Positions 22,834 through 33,814 are shown, numbered from the stretch's first letter. The stretch is DNA of 64,000 nt from Sweltsa coloradensis (GCA_024449915.1 JAMZAV010003098.1:78282-142281); one strand, 5' to 3'. The notes: generated by a model from the letters alone, not told the origin. Translations and numbers: made by a program.

Positions 22834-23220
22834 ATGTCACATTGTGATGGCCGCCCGCGTTTCATTCGTGGTAAAAAAGGATTCATTTCGAAAGCTACGT
22901 TAAAGAAAAACGTAAGTAATGTTTTATTAAAGGCTGCAGAAGAAAGTGCAAAGGCAAATTTTACAGAGTCAACACTCACTGACATTAGTGGAAGGCGTGT
23001 GGTGGAAATAGAAACTTTTGGCTAGTGAATTATGGGCTCCAACTGCGAAGAAGCTTTATCACTTCGAAACGTTACAGGCGAACGTATGTCTGGACTAGCA
23101 AGTATACTTACTATTAATTGTGTCAATGTAAACATCTTCCAAGTTAATACATCGAAAGCCCACACATCGCCCAGCAATCGTGGACGCCACACATTCGATG
23201 TGAATTACAAGCTAGCATTT
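22834..23220 (+). pseudogene. Mutator-like transposase/exonuclease gene, exon 1
   Basis: Opens with ATG (MSHCDGRPRFIRGKKGF) and runs to ISGRRVVEIETFG, then, past two stop codons (TAG TGA, 23023-23028), continues as NCEEALSLRNVTGERMSGLA and SNRGRHTFDVNYKLAF. The GRR(V/I)V(E/D)I...C..C/LSL...GLASIL...FDVN order matches the N-terminal cysteine-containing region of Mutator-like transposases (the group with the Pfam Mutator-like transposase domain, recalled from memory). The two stops vanish if one T is removed from CTTTTGG and one base added after TGG, so compensating indels are likely. Exon 1 ends at a GTAAGT donor (23221). First of three coding blocks; see 24753-25273 and 25825-27725. Confidence 0.7.
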
Positions 23221-23954
23221 GTAAGTAGTAACTTAGCTTATTCTTTCTCTTAACATAAATTTACGGCGTAGGCCTAAGCCATAGCCATAGCCTTGGCCTT
23301 ACCTAGATAATATTATCAATCTACCTATATAAATAGCCTAGGCCAGGCTTCTCTTTAGTGTAAAAATCTTCACACATACACGCTCATTGAACCAATTTCT
23401 TTTACCTAGTAGACCCTAGGCCTACAAAAATATCAATGCAAAATCAGCCGGAGATAACTTAAATTAGGCACTAGAAAATAGAGATAGTACAGGGGCTGGC
23501 CTTTCCTTATCTTGCCTCCAAGCCAGACTTATCTGCACGACAGTCAGTGAACTCTCGTTCTACCCCCACTCCCCCCCCCCCCCACCACCACCACCACAAT
23601 GCGACAAGGGATCGTGACCATGAATAGCTGCTTGACGAGATAGCAGATGTAGGGAACATTTAGTTTTATCTTCATTCTATATAAATATAAGCACAGTCTT
23701 TCTCTAAAATGATTGTGAGATTTCACGTCATTATTTATTGCCTATTGGACAGCATCTCGGCAATTACAGATTCTTAGCAGTTTATTTGACACCCAACTCG
23801 ATTTCTTGCGTTACCAGTTACCACCCGAGAACCAGCGGGTAATGTGGACGGGTACCCGGGTCCTAAAATGTCGGGTTTCGTCATCCCTACTGTCAAGTTA
23901 CAGGTTCCATATCGCACTATAACGCTTCTGGTAACAAGGCGCTTAAAGCTTGTT

Positions 23955-24030
23955 GGCTCATTAATCTTGTAGTTAGCGTCTCTGCTTCCAAAGCAGAAGG
24001 TCCAGGGTTCGATTCCCGCTATAGACAGAA
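23955..24030 (+). repeat. tRNA-like sequence (SINE head or tRNA pseudogene)
   Basis: TCTGC TTCCAAA GCAGA forms a perfect anticodon-type stem-loop with CCA at the anticodon position (Trp-like), preceded by a TAGTTAGCG A-box-like stretch and followed by the B box GGTTCGATTCC. The acceptor and T stems do not pair well (CAGGG against CCCGC is partial), so I do not call a functional tRNA. Confidence 0.5.
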
Positions 24031-24149
24031 GATTAATAAAAAAAACTCCTTACTTGGACTTTAGTCTAACAGTTCTTGGGTTAGGAGTTTGTAAACGGTG
24101 ACTTTGGAGCAGTCCTAGCAATGAGGCACATAATAAATTCAAAATTGTT

Positions 24150-24385
24150 TTGATTCGGCCTTGTTGATTCTGACGTTGACCCGCGGGTGTTTGCACTGTC
24201 CATACCACTGATTGCTATATTTCCTATTAAAAAATATTGATCTTTGGTTGGTTTTCGCTCACTCGTCGATTGCGTCGGGGCCTACAGGGCTAGCTTGGTC
24301 GCTTTGATTTAAAGTCCCCCACTGAAAATCAGTTAGGCCTAGGTATGTGACTGAGTGGGTAGACTCTAAATACGAATTTATTTAT
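24150..24385. repeat. Dispersed repeat, inverted partner of 10870-11105
   Basis: Contains CGGCCTTGTTGATTCTGACG, GTCCATACCACTGATTG, TCGATTGCGTCGGGGCC and GAGTGGGTAGACTCTAAA in the reverse order and strand of the other copy. Confidence 0.7.
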
Positions 24386-24752
24386 TTATTTGGTACCAAA
24401 TATTAATTATTTGTAGTGGACCTATAAGCTAAGTGAACACCACAGTATTAAGTGTTTTTTTTTTTAAATTTTGTAGACAGGCAAGGCTAAATTTCGAGTC
24501 GAGTCTCTTATTTAGTACCTACTCGAAATCTTTTATCAGAAACTTTTCAATTTTGGTGGAGGTGCCGGGTAGCTTATAGCAAAATCACCCCAATTCGTAG
24601 AAATGGTGGAGGTGCCGGGTCGCGGGCTAGTGTGAAAACGCAAAAATTATTACCTATTTTTGGCGCTACCTTACCAGCCCTGATTAGCAATAACAGTAAC
24701 CAGGACTCGCACACTCCTATTTTGTTGTTAATTAGATGTATTTTATTTGCAG

Positions 24753-25273
24753 GCTTGCTGGACGCAGGAATGGGACCTACTCAGCTGAACACATTTCTAA
24801 GTGCATTAAATATCCCACACCTAACTGAGACTTTGATAAAAGACATGAAAGAGTTGTTGGTCCTGTAATAGAATTCGAGGCACAGTCATCGTGCGAAGAA
24901 ATGATAGACTTGGAGAAATCTCTGACCAAGTTGACAACTGAAAACAGTACAGCTTTATCGCCATGCAATAGTTCATCATCACCTTCTGATACGTGTAACA
25001 CCAATGAATGTAAAGAATCTGAGCCTATTCCTCAAGACATTAGTCAGGATTCTTCTACTGAAATACTAGAAACACCCCAAATAACGTCTTCAACACCATT
25101 AGGATCAAATCTTTTAGCACCTACGCATCATACTGCAACACCAAAAAGAAAGCAAATGTCATCAAGTACTATGGATGTAGAAGAACCTCAACCCAAAAAG
25201 GTCCACCTTATCTGCTCATATGACATGGGTTGGCAGTGTAGAGGAAACGGAAAATGTTACAACAGCCAGTCAG
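24753..25273 (+). pseudogene. Mutator-like transposase/exonuclease gene, exon 2
   Basis: Starts after TTTGCAG with GLLDAGMGPTQLNTFLSALN, the conserved (G/A)xLDAGMGxxxLNxFLxxLN block of the family. One base is missing in an A-run near 24840: the ETLIK frame must shift to give RHERVVGPVIEFEAQSSCEE. A Ser/Thr/Pro-rich, poorly conserved linker follows, then KKVHLICSYDMGWQCRGNGK. The SYDMGW motif holds the first catalytic Asp expected of the RNase H-like transposase core. It ends TCAG|GTAAAT (25274), leaving one base of a Gly codon, which the next exon completes. Confidence 0.75.
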
Positions 25274-25824
25274 GTAAATACAAGACTTATTATTTTATTC
25301 TTACCAAATGATCATAAAATGTATGTCGCCTTAGTTTGTTGTATCGATCATGCAGGGCTCAAAAAATTATTAAATGGCACATGCCCGGCTGAGCATGTTG
25401 GAGATAATTTTACATGCCCAGACAGAAAACTTACATGACAATTTGTTTTAAACAATTAAAATAAGTTATCAGGACATAGTAGCCTTTTTCTTTCGAATCA
25501 AAATGTCCTTTGTTTATGCCGCCGACTTGTGGCAGTGGGTTGAGTATGCCCCCCTGCCTTACCACTCGCGATCTACCAGAGATTATACTGGGTAAATAAT
25601 TACCATAACAATTCTAATGTTTTTTATCTGCTAGAAGTCAAAAGCTAGGTGATAACTGAAATTAAACACATGGGAAAAGAGATACTGCAAGGGCCGTCCT
25701 TTCCTTATCTTGTTTACTTGCCAGCATTCGGCTCCAGCCCTCCTCCCCGCGCAAACCATCTTCTATCTTTCATATACTCCCTCCATGTTCTATTCTTCAC
25801 TATATTGTGACTTTTTAATTTTAG

Positions 25825-27725
25825 GTCACGGTGTACTGATGGGGCATCATTCGAAGAAGGTGTTAGTTATGCAAACACGAATAAAGTCGTGTAGAAGGTG
25901 CGTGCACTCTTCAAACGTGATTCATGATTGTTGCTCAAACTTTACAAAAAGTTCAAAAGCAATTGAAGCAGACTTGGCTGTAAGCTTAGTGGCCGACAAC
26001 CCAGTATTTGAAAGCAAACAAGTAGATGTAGGTGTTCTCATTGGAGATGAAGATTCTTCGACCATGGCTAGCATTAGAGCAGTGAAACCAGATGTTAAGA
26101 AATGGTCCGACCTAAACCACATCAAAAAGGGATTTAACAATGCTTTGTACAAGCTTAAAAATAAGCATAAAGTTTTGCAAACAAATGTCATTAAGTATCT
26201 AAAGAGATGCTTCTCGTACGCTGTTGCTCAAAAACAAGGACGATAAACTTGGGCTTAAAAATGCTTTTAATAATGTAACAGAACTTGTTTTTGGAAGACA
26301 CGATGGTGCCAAAGTTGGTGCCGCCACAAACCGATGACACCGTAAAATTTACCCGTCTTCCCCGTGGTGAGTGTCTCACGGGTTTGGAGCTGGAGAAAGA
26401 TTTACAAGAGTTATTTGCCAGGTATGCACTCAACGCAGACAAGATTGCTCCATGCGGGTCAACTCAAGCAAATGAATCATTTAATGCAGTTGTGGCTGCG
26501 AAAGCTCCCAAGTCCAAGCATTATAGTGGTTCGGAATCCCTAGACTACCGTGTAGCTTGCGCCGTCACACAAGTTAATAAAGGAACAAAATACGTACTGC
26601 CAATTAACAGCAAACTAACTTTGTCACCTGGCAGCCACACAAGAAGATACAGAACCCATTATGACGTCTTGCGAAAGAAGGCAAAGGATCGTAAGTCAGC
26701 TCTGACGTATAAGAAGAGACGGATGCAACTCACCAATAAACGAAACTGTGTGTCGAGAACTCAGGAGACACGAGAAGGACCGACTTATCAAACGGGAATG
26801 GGGCTGCTTACTGAAAATAATTCTTTTATTCAGGTTCTACCCTTAGATTTAATCACTATTCCAGCCCGCGATGAAAGTCAAAAAGTTTACTTCGACGTTG
26901 AAACTACAGGTGTATCACGGAACTCGCAAGTTATTCAAATTGCAGCAGTGTACGAGGCTGAAGTTTACAGTGCCTATATTTTACCAACGTCGTTCATACC
27001 TGAAAAAGTTTCTGAAATTACAGGTCTGACGAAAATTAGTGGATCACTTTTCCTCAGTGGGAAACAAGTACAAACTGTGTCACGTCACGATGCATGGGGA
27101 GGATTGGTAAATTTCTTCTTTGAAATTAAGAAAAGAATTAATTTAGTGGGACACAACATTGGTTTTGATCTGAGGTTTCTCATAAAGGAATCCAAGGAAT
27201 TGTGCCTCTTCGAACATTTTTTAAAACTAATCTATAAATGTGCCGATACCCTGAAGATAACTAGAGAAGTCTTTCCAGGTCGAACGTCATATAAACAAGA
27301 AGCAATTGCCACTGACCTGGCTGTTAACATCGGTTCAGCGCACAATGCAGTAAATGATGTACTTACATTACAAGCCATCGCTAACCATCTGCCAGAGGAT
27401 ATCTTCGAAAAACACGAAGAATTTTTTCAAAACTACTGCGATAAAAAAGCTGCTGCAGCATTGAAAAAAAAAAACCCAAAAAGGCATCACTGTTAGTTTT
27501 AAAAGATTCTGGGTTGTCAGCCCAAATCATTGGAAAATTGCAGCAGCTGGTTTGAACTATGCCCAATTGAAGTCAGTTTTTGATTCATTGAAAGGAGACG
27601 GTATCCAACATTTACTTCAGGAAAGTGAACACGGACATCCTCGTGTGACGAGAAACAAGAAGATTATTGGGCTTGTGATTAATTATTTTGTAGAATTGCA
27701 AAACAAAACACAAATGCTCGGGTAA
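25825..27725 (+). pseudogene. Mutator-like transposase core plus DEDDh exonuclease, exon 3
   Basis: Begins after TTAATTTTAG and continues the split Gly codon: SGHGVLMGHHSKKVL. Next come CRRC...HDC (metal-binding-like cysteines), a GDEDSSTMA block (second acidic site), SDLNHIKKGF and, after two frame changes between about 26236 and 26335, CGSTQANESFNAVVA (third acidic site, E). From about 26886 a complete DEDDh (DnaQ/RNase T-like) 3'-5' exonuclease domain follows: Exo I VYFDVETTG, Exo II GHNIGFDLRFL, Exo III AHNAVNDV (H-x4-D). The 403-codon frame 26285-27496 covers this part. Further indels at the A-run near 27465 and at about 27550 interrupt the C-terminal KSVFDSLKGDGIQHLL tail, which ends at 27723-27725. 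An exonuclease joined to a Mutator-type transposase is the point of interest. The breaks may be base errors or decay. Confidence 0.8.
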
Positions 27726-28024
27726 AATCGTTGAAGAACACTGGCATTGGTGCATCAATGGGGTCAGTTAGTGTATTTTAAATGTGTTATGTCATAATTC
27801 TGTATTATATTTAATTATTTGAAAAATATTCAATGCGTTATAGATTGTTATATGAGAGCATAGCCCCAATGTCTAACGACGTATACGTAACAATAGACAT
27901 ACTGTTACAGTAAATTCATAAACAAACATTTATAAAATACAAAGCAAACAGCCTACAATGTGCTTCAAACCCAACCCCTATGAACATTAATGCGATTTTG
28001 TCTTATTTACTTTCATCGTATTTT
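27726..28024. other. Spacer after the Mutator-like gene
   Basis: AT-rich; no gene, no terminal inverted repeat found that pairs with the sequence before 22834. Confidence 0.3.
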
Positions 28025-28470
28025 ATATTTTCCTTCAATTCAATTCAATTCAGTATTTATTTAGCTTAAAGCTATTTTTACATGTAATTTCAATAGTAAT
28101 AGTACAATTCAATACAATTTCATTTTTAAAATAGGCCTAACTAATTGAAACAAATTTTCAAAATACAAACAAGATAATTCAATACAGTTACAAAATATAT
28201 ACAAGTCATATTCCAATTTTTATGTTCCTCATAGATAAAATAGAGTTTTAACAAATTTAATTCATTCCAATTTAAAAACTGCTATACATTGTTCCTGTTT
28301 TATCACTAAATCTAATTTATTATATAATCTGTACCTAGAATAAAAAACATGTTTTTGAGTTGCTGATTTGTTTACTCTGTCCACAATAATGTTAGTATTA
28401 TTTCCTCTTGTATTATGACTATGGTTACTAGAGGAGTATTCTATCATGCAATTTAGAAGTGGGCATATTT
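28025..28470 (-). mobile_element. LINE 3' end (CR1/Jockey-like), truncated
   Basis: On the - strand 28447-28262 reads EYSSSNHSHNTRGNNTN...YSRYRLYNKL, the HNTR...(Y/F)S..R.(Y/W)N.L pattern of the end of a non-LTR ORF2. About 230 bases of 3' UTR follow, ending in an (AATTG)n tail at 28036-28052. No reverse transcriptase core is left. Confidence 0.6.
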
Positions 28471-29386
28471 CCTTTAATCATTTTAAATATGAATAAGACT
28501 CTGTCTGACAATGTTTTTTTCTGACAGTGAAATTGGAGATTGGAGATAATAAAGTGCTCACCCAACAATAACATACAAAATTATCACATTATTTATTATT
28601 ATATCTTAATTGTAATTATTACTAATTAATAATAAATTGCAACTTCATTGGCTGCATGTATAAAACAAGTATTATCTTTTTACTTCTTATACCTGTTGGA
28701 CACTTTCTTGGACAGTAGTAAAATTAGATTTTTAAACTCCCACAAATGTGCTAATGCTCTAAGCCAATAAGATTTGAGTCAAGTTTACAGGGTTGCCAAG
28801 TCAAATCGTCAGGTTACACTTCAGGACGCTACAACTTCTAAATTAGTTCAGGAAGGTACGATTTTCTTGTTTCTATTCCATTCAGAATTAAATATTCTTT
28901 AAGAAAATCAGTTTTTAAAAACTTTTTATTCGCAAGAAGTTATTTAAAATAATAAGTGAAGGTCGAAAAGTGTATGTATTTCCATGTCCCCATGCTATGG
29001 GATAGGGTGACCTTGAAACTTTAGTCCTGAATATCTCGTAAATTAGTTCAGGATGCCTGGTTTTTCTTTTTACATTATTGTGTAGCAGGTAATTATCTGT
29101 TAATATGCCAAATTTGAATTTTTTTTATCCACGTCGAGATACGCTTGAGCTACCTTAAATGGAATATTATCATTATGTTATTTTTTAAATTAAATGTTGT
29201 CAAAATTTAAAAAAAAAATTTGGGTGTATAAGGAAAGGATACTGAACACATTAATGAATCAAGCAGAGATCATTTTTTTAAATTTTGTTTCATATAATTA
29301 TTTTACCATTTCTTGGTAAGATTGTCATTATCATGTTTTTTCCATGTCCATGGGAATGACATAATTGTTTGTCCATGGGAATGACA
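28471..29386. other. Intronic DNA, intron 2
   Basis: AT-rich with no gene. GGTTGCCAAGTCAAATCGTC (28792) and the inverted GCTTGAGCTACCTTAAAT (29140) tie it to dispersed repeats at about 21970 and 31790-31920. Confidence 0.35.
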
Positions 29387-29394
29387 AAAATGAG

Positions 29395-30354
29395 TAGGGA
29401 TGTGCGGGTACCCGAAAAACGGGTAATTTTCGGGTAGGTAAAATTACCCGACCTCGGGTCGGGCCGTCAATTCCTACCCGAAAAAGTCGGGTCGGGTAGA
29501 AGTAATAAAGAAACACGCCAATCTGCTCCTTTTAAACCTCCCGCTCAGACGCCAAACGAACAGCTGACGTAGGAGCGGACCAATCGCTACGACGTGGGCG
29601 CGGCTATGCTATGATGCTGTGTCCTTGGCTCTTCCGTCGCTGTCCCCGCTAAAGTAATAGGCCCTACTGACCGTCATTACTCGTCTTCTGGTTATTCAAC
29701 GCTAATAACGGCATAAAGCAAGTTGAATATTACGTACGTAGGCGAATGGTGAAAAAGAAACAACGCTAATAAACATCGTCTAATGCCTAGAACAAAGTTG
29801 CAATTCATCTAGAAGTTCGATCTAGTGCGCATCGTTGCGCGCAGCAGAGCGTTGGGCGGAGTCAGACCGAAAGGCTGGTGCAAACGCGCGATTTCGTCAG
29901 ATGCATGGCTGGTACAAACGCATGATGATGATTTCGTCGGCCGGAAGAGAAAAATACGCGATCGCATCGGTTTTTCTTGGGGTTTTCGTATCGGAAATAT
30001 TAGAAAACGATCGTTACGATATTATTTCCGAGAATAACGAACGATTGATGCAGGAAAACGATAATAGCGGGGTTTCACTGTACTAGACCTAGGCCTAGGC
30101 ATAGGGTACTCAAGCAAAAGTTCATAAGACGCCGATTTGGATGTTCTTCGTGTCAATACAGCCCAGAGTGGCTACCTGCAACCAATGCAAAACTGTTTTG
30201 TAGGATTTAAAAAAAAAAATGAATTCACAAATAAAAAAAATTTCACTACCCGAGCCCGACCCGAGGGTACTTCAATTACCCGAGCCCGAGGGTACTTTCA
30301 ATTACCCGACCCAAGCCCGACCCGAGTTCAAAAACCACTACCCGCACATCCCTA
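29395..30354. mobile_element. hAT-like element, 960 bp, exact 8-bp TSD
   Basis: Ends TAGGGATGTGCGGGTACCCG and, inverted, TACCCGCACATCCCTA. Flanked by AAAATGAG on both sides (29387-29394 and 30355-30362). The subterminal regions are arrays of ACCCGA/TCGGGT words. The interior (about 29660-30083) is a piece of the pogo-like element family of 7821-9266 in opposite orientation, ending GGGGTTTCACTGTA, so a pogo derivative is captured inside the hAT ends. No transposase. Confidence 0.88.
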
Positions 30355-30362
30355 AAAATGAG

Positions 30363-30714
30363 GTTATTCACCCCTATTCATATGGTACAAATGAAAAAGT
30401 ACTGCACTCCCTAACAAATTAGACTAAAAAAACTACCCTGAAACTAGGATTTTTTTTTTTTGCTTTCCATTATTAAGCCTAAGTAATTACTTGTGCCATG
30501 GGAATGACATAGTATAAAGAGACTTACCTACAAATTGCCGTTTTATTACATTTTGTAGTGTAATAATGTAACATGAAAGCTACCCTACGGCATAGCTTTA
30601 ATTAACTTTTTATCCTTTACATTTTACTTATCATTGCCAGAAGAAAGTTCTGCAACAAAGGGGTGAAAAAAACACAAACAGTAGTTGTCATGTTAATGAC
30701 AACAAACGGCTCAC
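30363..30714. other. Intronic DNA
   Basis: AT-rich with no gene. CCATGGGAATGACA recurs several times here and around it (29349, 29374, 30497, 31623), an unexplained dispersed word. Confidence 0.35.
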
Positions 30715-31020
30715 GGTCAAAAGAGCGCGGCAACAAGCGCGCCGCTCAATAGAGCGCGACAATAAGGGCGCCGACCATGAGAGCGACAGACCAATAAGGT
30801 CGACAGGGAAATAAGAGCGACTGGCCAATAAGAGCAACTCCAGAAAGAGCGAATGGCCAATAAGAGCGACAAAATAAGAGCGAAAGACCAAAAAGAGCGA
30901 CATACCAAAAAGAGCGACAGACCAAGAAGAGCGACAGGTCAACAATAGCGACTGGTCAATAAGAGCGACAGACCAATAAGAGCGACAGGCCAATAAGAGC
31001 GCCAGGCTAAAATGAGCGCC
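30715..31020. repeat. 17-bp minisatellite, left arm of a head-to-head pair
   Basis: About 17 units of GAGCGACAGACCAATAA with variants (GCCAATAA, AAAA for AATAA). The reverse complement of the same unit fills 31222-31430, making a large inverted pair with a ~200-bp centre. Units are 17 bp, not a multiple of three, so the long frames across it are not genes. Confidence 0.9.
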
Positions 31021-31063
31021 AGGCCAAAATGATCAAAATGACCAAAATGAAAACATAAGCGAC

Positions 31064-31210
31064 TTTTTGGATGAGCGAAGCGAAGACTTCAATTTCACTG
31101 ACCCCCAACAAAATTTAGCTAGGGTGTTTTTTTTTTGTACTTTTGTCTGTTTACCGATCTTGATGAAAATTTGGGGGGACCTTTGAAATCTCTGAATTTA
31201 GACTTGCTAC
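31064..31210 (-). repeat. CTAG-ended family fragment between the minisatellite arms
   Basis: Starts TGGATGAGCGAAGCGAAGAC, then CAATTTCACTGACCCCC, a T-run, TTTGTCTGTTTACCGATC and TGAAAATTTGGGGGGACC: the reverse orientation of the family end seen at 9530-9700. Confidence 0.75.
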
Positions 31211-31221
31211 CAAAAAGACCT

Positions 31222-31430
31222 GTCGCTCTTTTCGGTCTGTCGCTCTTATTGGCCTTTCGCTCTTTTTTGTCTTTTGCTCTTATTGGTCTGTTGCTCTTAT
31301 TGGCCTGTCGCTCTTATTGGCCTGTCGCTCTTATTGGTCTGTCGCTCTTATGTCCCTTTCGCTCTTATGGGCGTCGCCCTTATTACCGCGCTCTTCTTGG
31401 TTTCGACCTTATTGCGGCGCTCTTATGGGC
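31222..31430. repeat. 17-bp minisatellite, right arm (inverted)
   Basis: About 12 units of TTATTGGCCTGTCGCTC and variants, the reverse complement of the left arm. The outermost units of both arms drift to GCGCGGC/GGGCGTCGCC variants, mirroring each other. Confidence 0.9.
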
Positions 31431-32301
31431 GATTACCCAACAAACTAAGGGACACGACTTTTAGAGGGTGTGGTGTCTTAGGGTAAATTCATATGCTACA
31501 ACAACAACAATTCCAATGATAGTTATCATATTGCTCAACAGATAGAGCCATAATGCAGTTTGTTAGTGATAGAGGGTACAGTCTTAGACACACATGTATA
31601 TAGAAAAGTAATGAGGGACATGCCATGGGAATGACATTTGATAGGTATTATACCCTAGTTGAAAGGGTAAATTGAAATGAAAATTATTGAAGTATGTTTA
31701 ATAACGTGTGGAATTATGACATGAATTTTAGAAAAAATTGGCAGATTTTAATTTTAAAATTTGATATGGAAAAACTTAAAGGGACATGAATATTCCATTT
31801 AAAAAATATTGACCCATATAGGCCTAACAACTAATAAAAATGTGCTCTTTCATATGAGCAATGATCATTTTTGTCTCACTTTTAGTTTGGCCTACAGGAA
31901 TGGCCAAGTCAAATTGTCACTATACAAATGAATATTGTGGTGTTAAATAAGTTTGTCACAAATTTTTCCTTTTGCATAAATACTCATATGTATGTCAAGT
32001 AGGCCCTACCATTTAAAGCGGGAATTGCAAAATCGAGAATTTTATTTTATATAAGGTACATAATTAATTAACGAAAAACTCTAATGTCGAAATAAACTCC
32101 CGGCATCGATAAAACATCGATTAATTGATGTCGATGCGCAGCCTTACTATTAACTGCATTATAATTGTTATTTGATTTGTTGATATTGTCAAAACAATTG
32201 AAATTGAAATTGAATTTGAAATATATGTTACAATCGGCCCTACAGTAAACTTGGAATACTACAAGGTTGAATTATAAATTATATAATCTTTTTGTAACCA
32301 G
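31431..32301. other. End of helicase intron 2
   Basis: No gene. Around 31790-31930 there is a single diverged unit related to the ~140-bp repeat (GTGCTCTTTCATATGAGCAA). The acceptor for exon C is TTTGTAACCAG. Confidence 0.4.
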
Positions 32302-32505
32302 ATCATCCTATCTACCAACATTGCCGAGTCATCCATCACCATCAATGATGTTGTCTACGTGATTGACAGCTGTAAGTCAAAGATGAAGTTGTTCACTTCA
32401 CACAACAACATGACCAACTACGCGACCGTGTGGGCTTCGAAGACAAACTTAGAGCAGCGCAAAGGTCGTGCCGGACGAGTAAGTGCCGGTTTCTGCTTCC
32501 ACTTG
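32302..32505 (+). CDS. DHX9: DHX9/MLE-like RNA helicase, exon C (motifs V and VI)
   Basis: Exactly 68 codons, phase 0 at both ends. Contains motif [11 protein letters not shown], then [35 protein letters not shown] and motif [11 protein letters not shown] with the arginine finger, then GFCFHL. These are the nucleotide- and RNA-contacting motifs of the second RecA domain. DHX9/MLE have AETSIT; here Ser replaces the first Thr, a mild change. It follows VTK of exon B and joins VSRARFE of exon D. The donor is GTGAGT. Frame intact, no suspicious indels. This exon is the best evidence that the host gene is a DHX9-type helicase. Confidence 0.96.
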
Positions 32506-33578
32506 GTGAGTAGCTGTTTACGAAACTTTTATTCTCGTAATGGTGTACAGTAGTTTAAAAATTGTAAATTGAGTGTAGAGTTGTGCAAACGTTTGCTATT
32601 CACACTCAACTTGGGAGAAGCTGGAATCAAGTTCAAGAATTCATTGTTATTTTACAAATTTTAACTTACTTAGACATTTTGGTTACTGAAATGTTTAATA
32701 TGTTGTACTGTTTTTTATATCACATTTCGCTTTTATTTTTTGAAATACTGTATTTACTCGATTGAATGGCCGCCCCCTTGTTTTGACCACTCAGATTTTA
32801 AAGAGAAGGATATAAGTACTAAATTGACAAATGGCTTCACATAATGGCCACACCCCACTTTTTTAGCCAGGCCTGTCAACCATATTTTCCACGACTTCCT
32901 CAGACACCACCTCCGCTACCGGGGGTCTGTTAAAAAAAAAACCCTACACTTGTCACGATTGTCCCACAGTCCTTCTGCTTCCACTTCGTTGATGTTATTC
33001 CTCTCTTCTCAACACTGTCTTTAATCTGATCCACCCACTTGTCTCTTGGTCTGCCCACTTTCTTCTTGTGCCCTTCTTGTTATTCGAACTCTCTTCTTGG
33101 TATTCTAGCCGGGTCCCTTCTTTTCAATGTCCAGACCAACGTAGATGTTCCCTCTCCAACTCGACTTGCACGCTTTCAACACCTAGTCTTTCCCTGATTA
33201 CACTTCTCTTGATCCTGTCGTTCTTCGTTAAATTTATTTTAGCATAGGCCTACCTCAATGTAAAATGGCAATTTTTTAAAGTTTGACTTTAAGTGTTGAC
33301 CAATAAATAAAAAAATACATGTTTGTTTATCACTCACACCCGATTCAAAAGTCAGTTTTAGTATTTATTTATTTATTTTTTTAACATCTATCTTATTCAG
33401 TTTTAAAAACTGACTTATTAAGGAGGAGTTAGTTGCAAAGATTAACTTTAGTTAGTTTTACATTTTCAAAAGGTTTTTGACATTTCATTCTAACTTAGTG
33501 CTGTGTGTGTAAAGCTAATTTGGATTTTATATGGCACTACAATAGTATATAACTTTAGAACTCATTACGTTCAAGTTA
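32506..33578. other. Helicase intron 3, first part
   Basis: AT-rich, apart from the RTE relic listed separately. No other gene seen. Confidence 0.4.
32935..33235 (-). mobile_element. RTE-like LINE relic
   Basis: In three - strand frames it gives the C-terminal RTE-type block: LGVES-like start, LERE(H)LRW(S)GH, RIPRREFE, KKVGRPRDKWVDQIKDS. The same block occurs intact at 52130-52400 (+). Frame changes and loss of the reverse transcriptase show it is dead. Confidence 0.7.
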
Positions 33579-33814
33579 GTTTTTCTTAGGGTTGCACAAT
33601 GTCAATTGACCGGTCAAATGACTGGTCAAATACTTTTAGTCAATTGACTTTAAAAAAACATGTGTATAATGCTTTAAAACTTAAAATTAATTTTATTTTT
33701 ATATTTTAATTTTAATTGTTAAGTAGGCCTAAACGATAACATTTCTTTCTATCTTTCTCATTTAAAAATGTTTTAATTAGGTTTAATTTTATTTTAGTTA
33801 CCATTTATTATGTA

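Larger units (their letters stand above)
23221..24752. other. Putative intron 1 of the Mutator-like gene
   Basis: Bounded by GTAAGT and a pyrimidine-rich TTTTATTTGCAG acceptor. It contains TAGGCCTA-type sequence, a C-run plus (CCA)n at 23567-23597, a hAT-like right end ending GGGTTTCGTCATCCCTA (about 23815-23892), a tRNA-like segment and the inverted partner of the 10870-11105 repeat. Phase across this junction is off by one base, which could be another indel. Confidence 0.5.

Noticed and set aside
23955..24030. Functional tRNA-Trp gene
   Set aside because: Good anticodon stem and B box, but the acceptor and T stems do not pair; more likely a SINE head or pseudogene.
30715..31430. CRISPR-like array (short repeated units)
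   Set aside because: Units are contiguous 17-mers without spacers, in two inverted arms, in eukaryotic DNA: a minisatellite.
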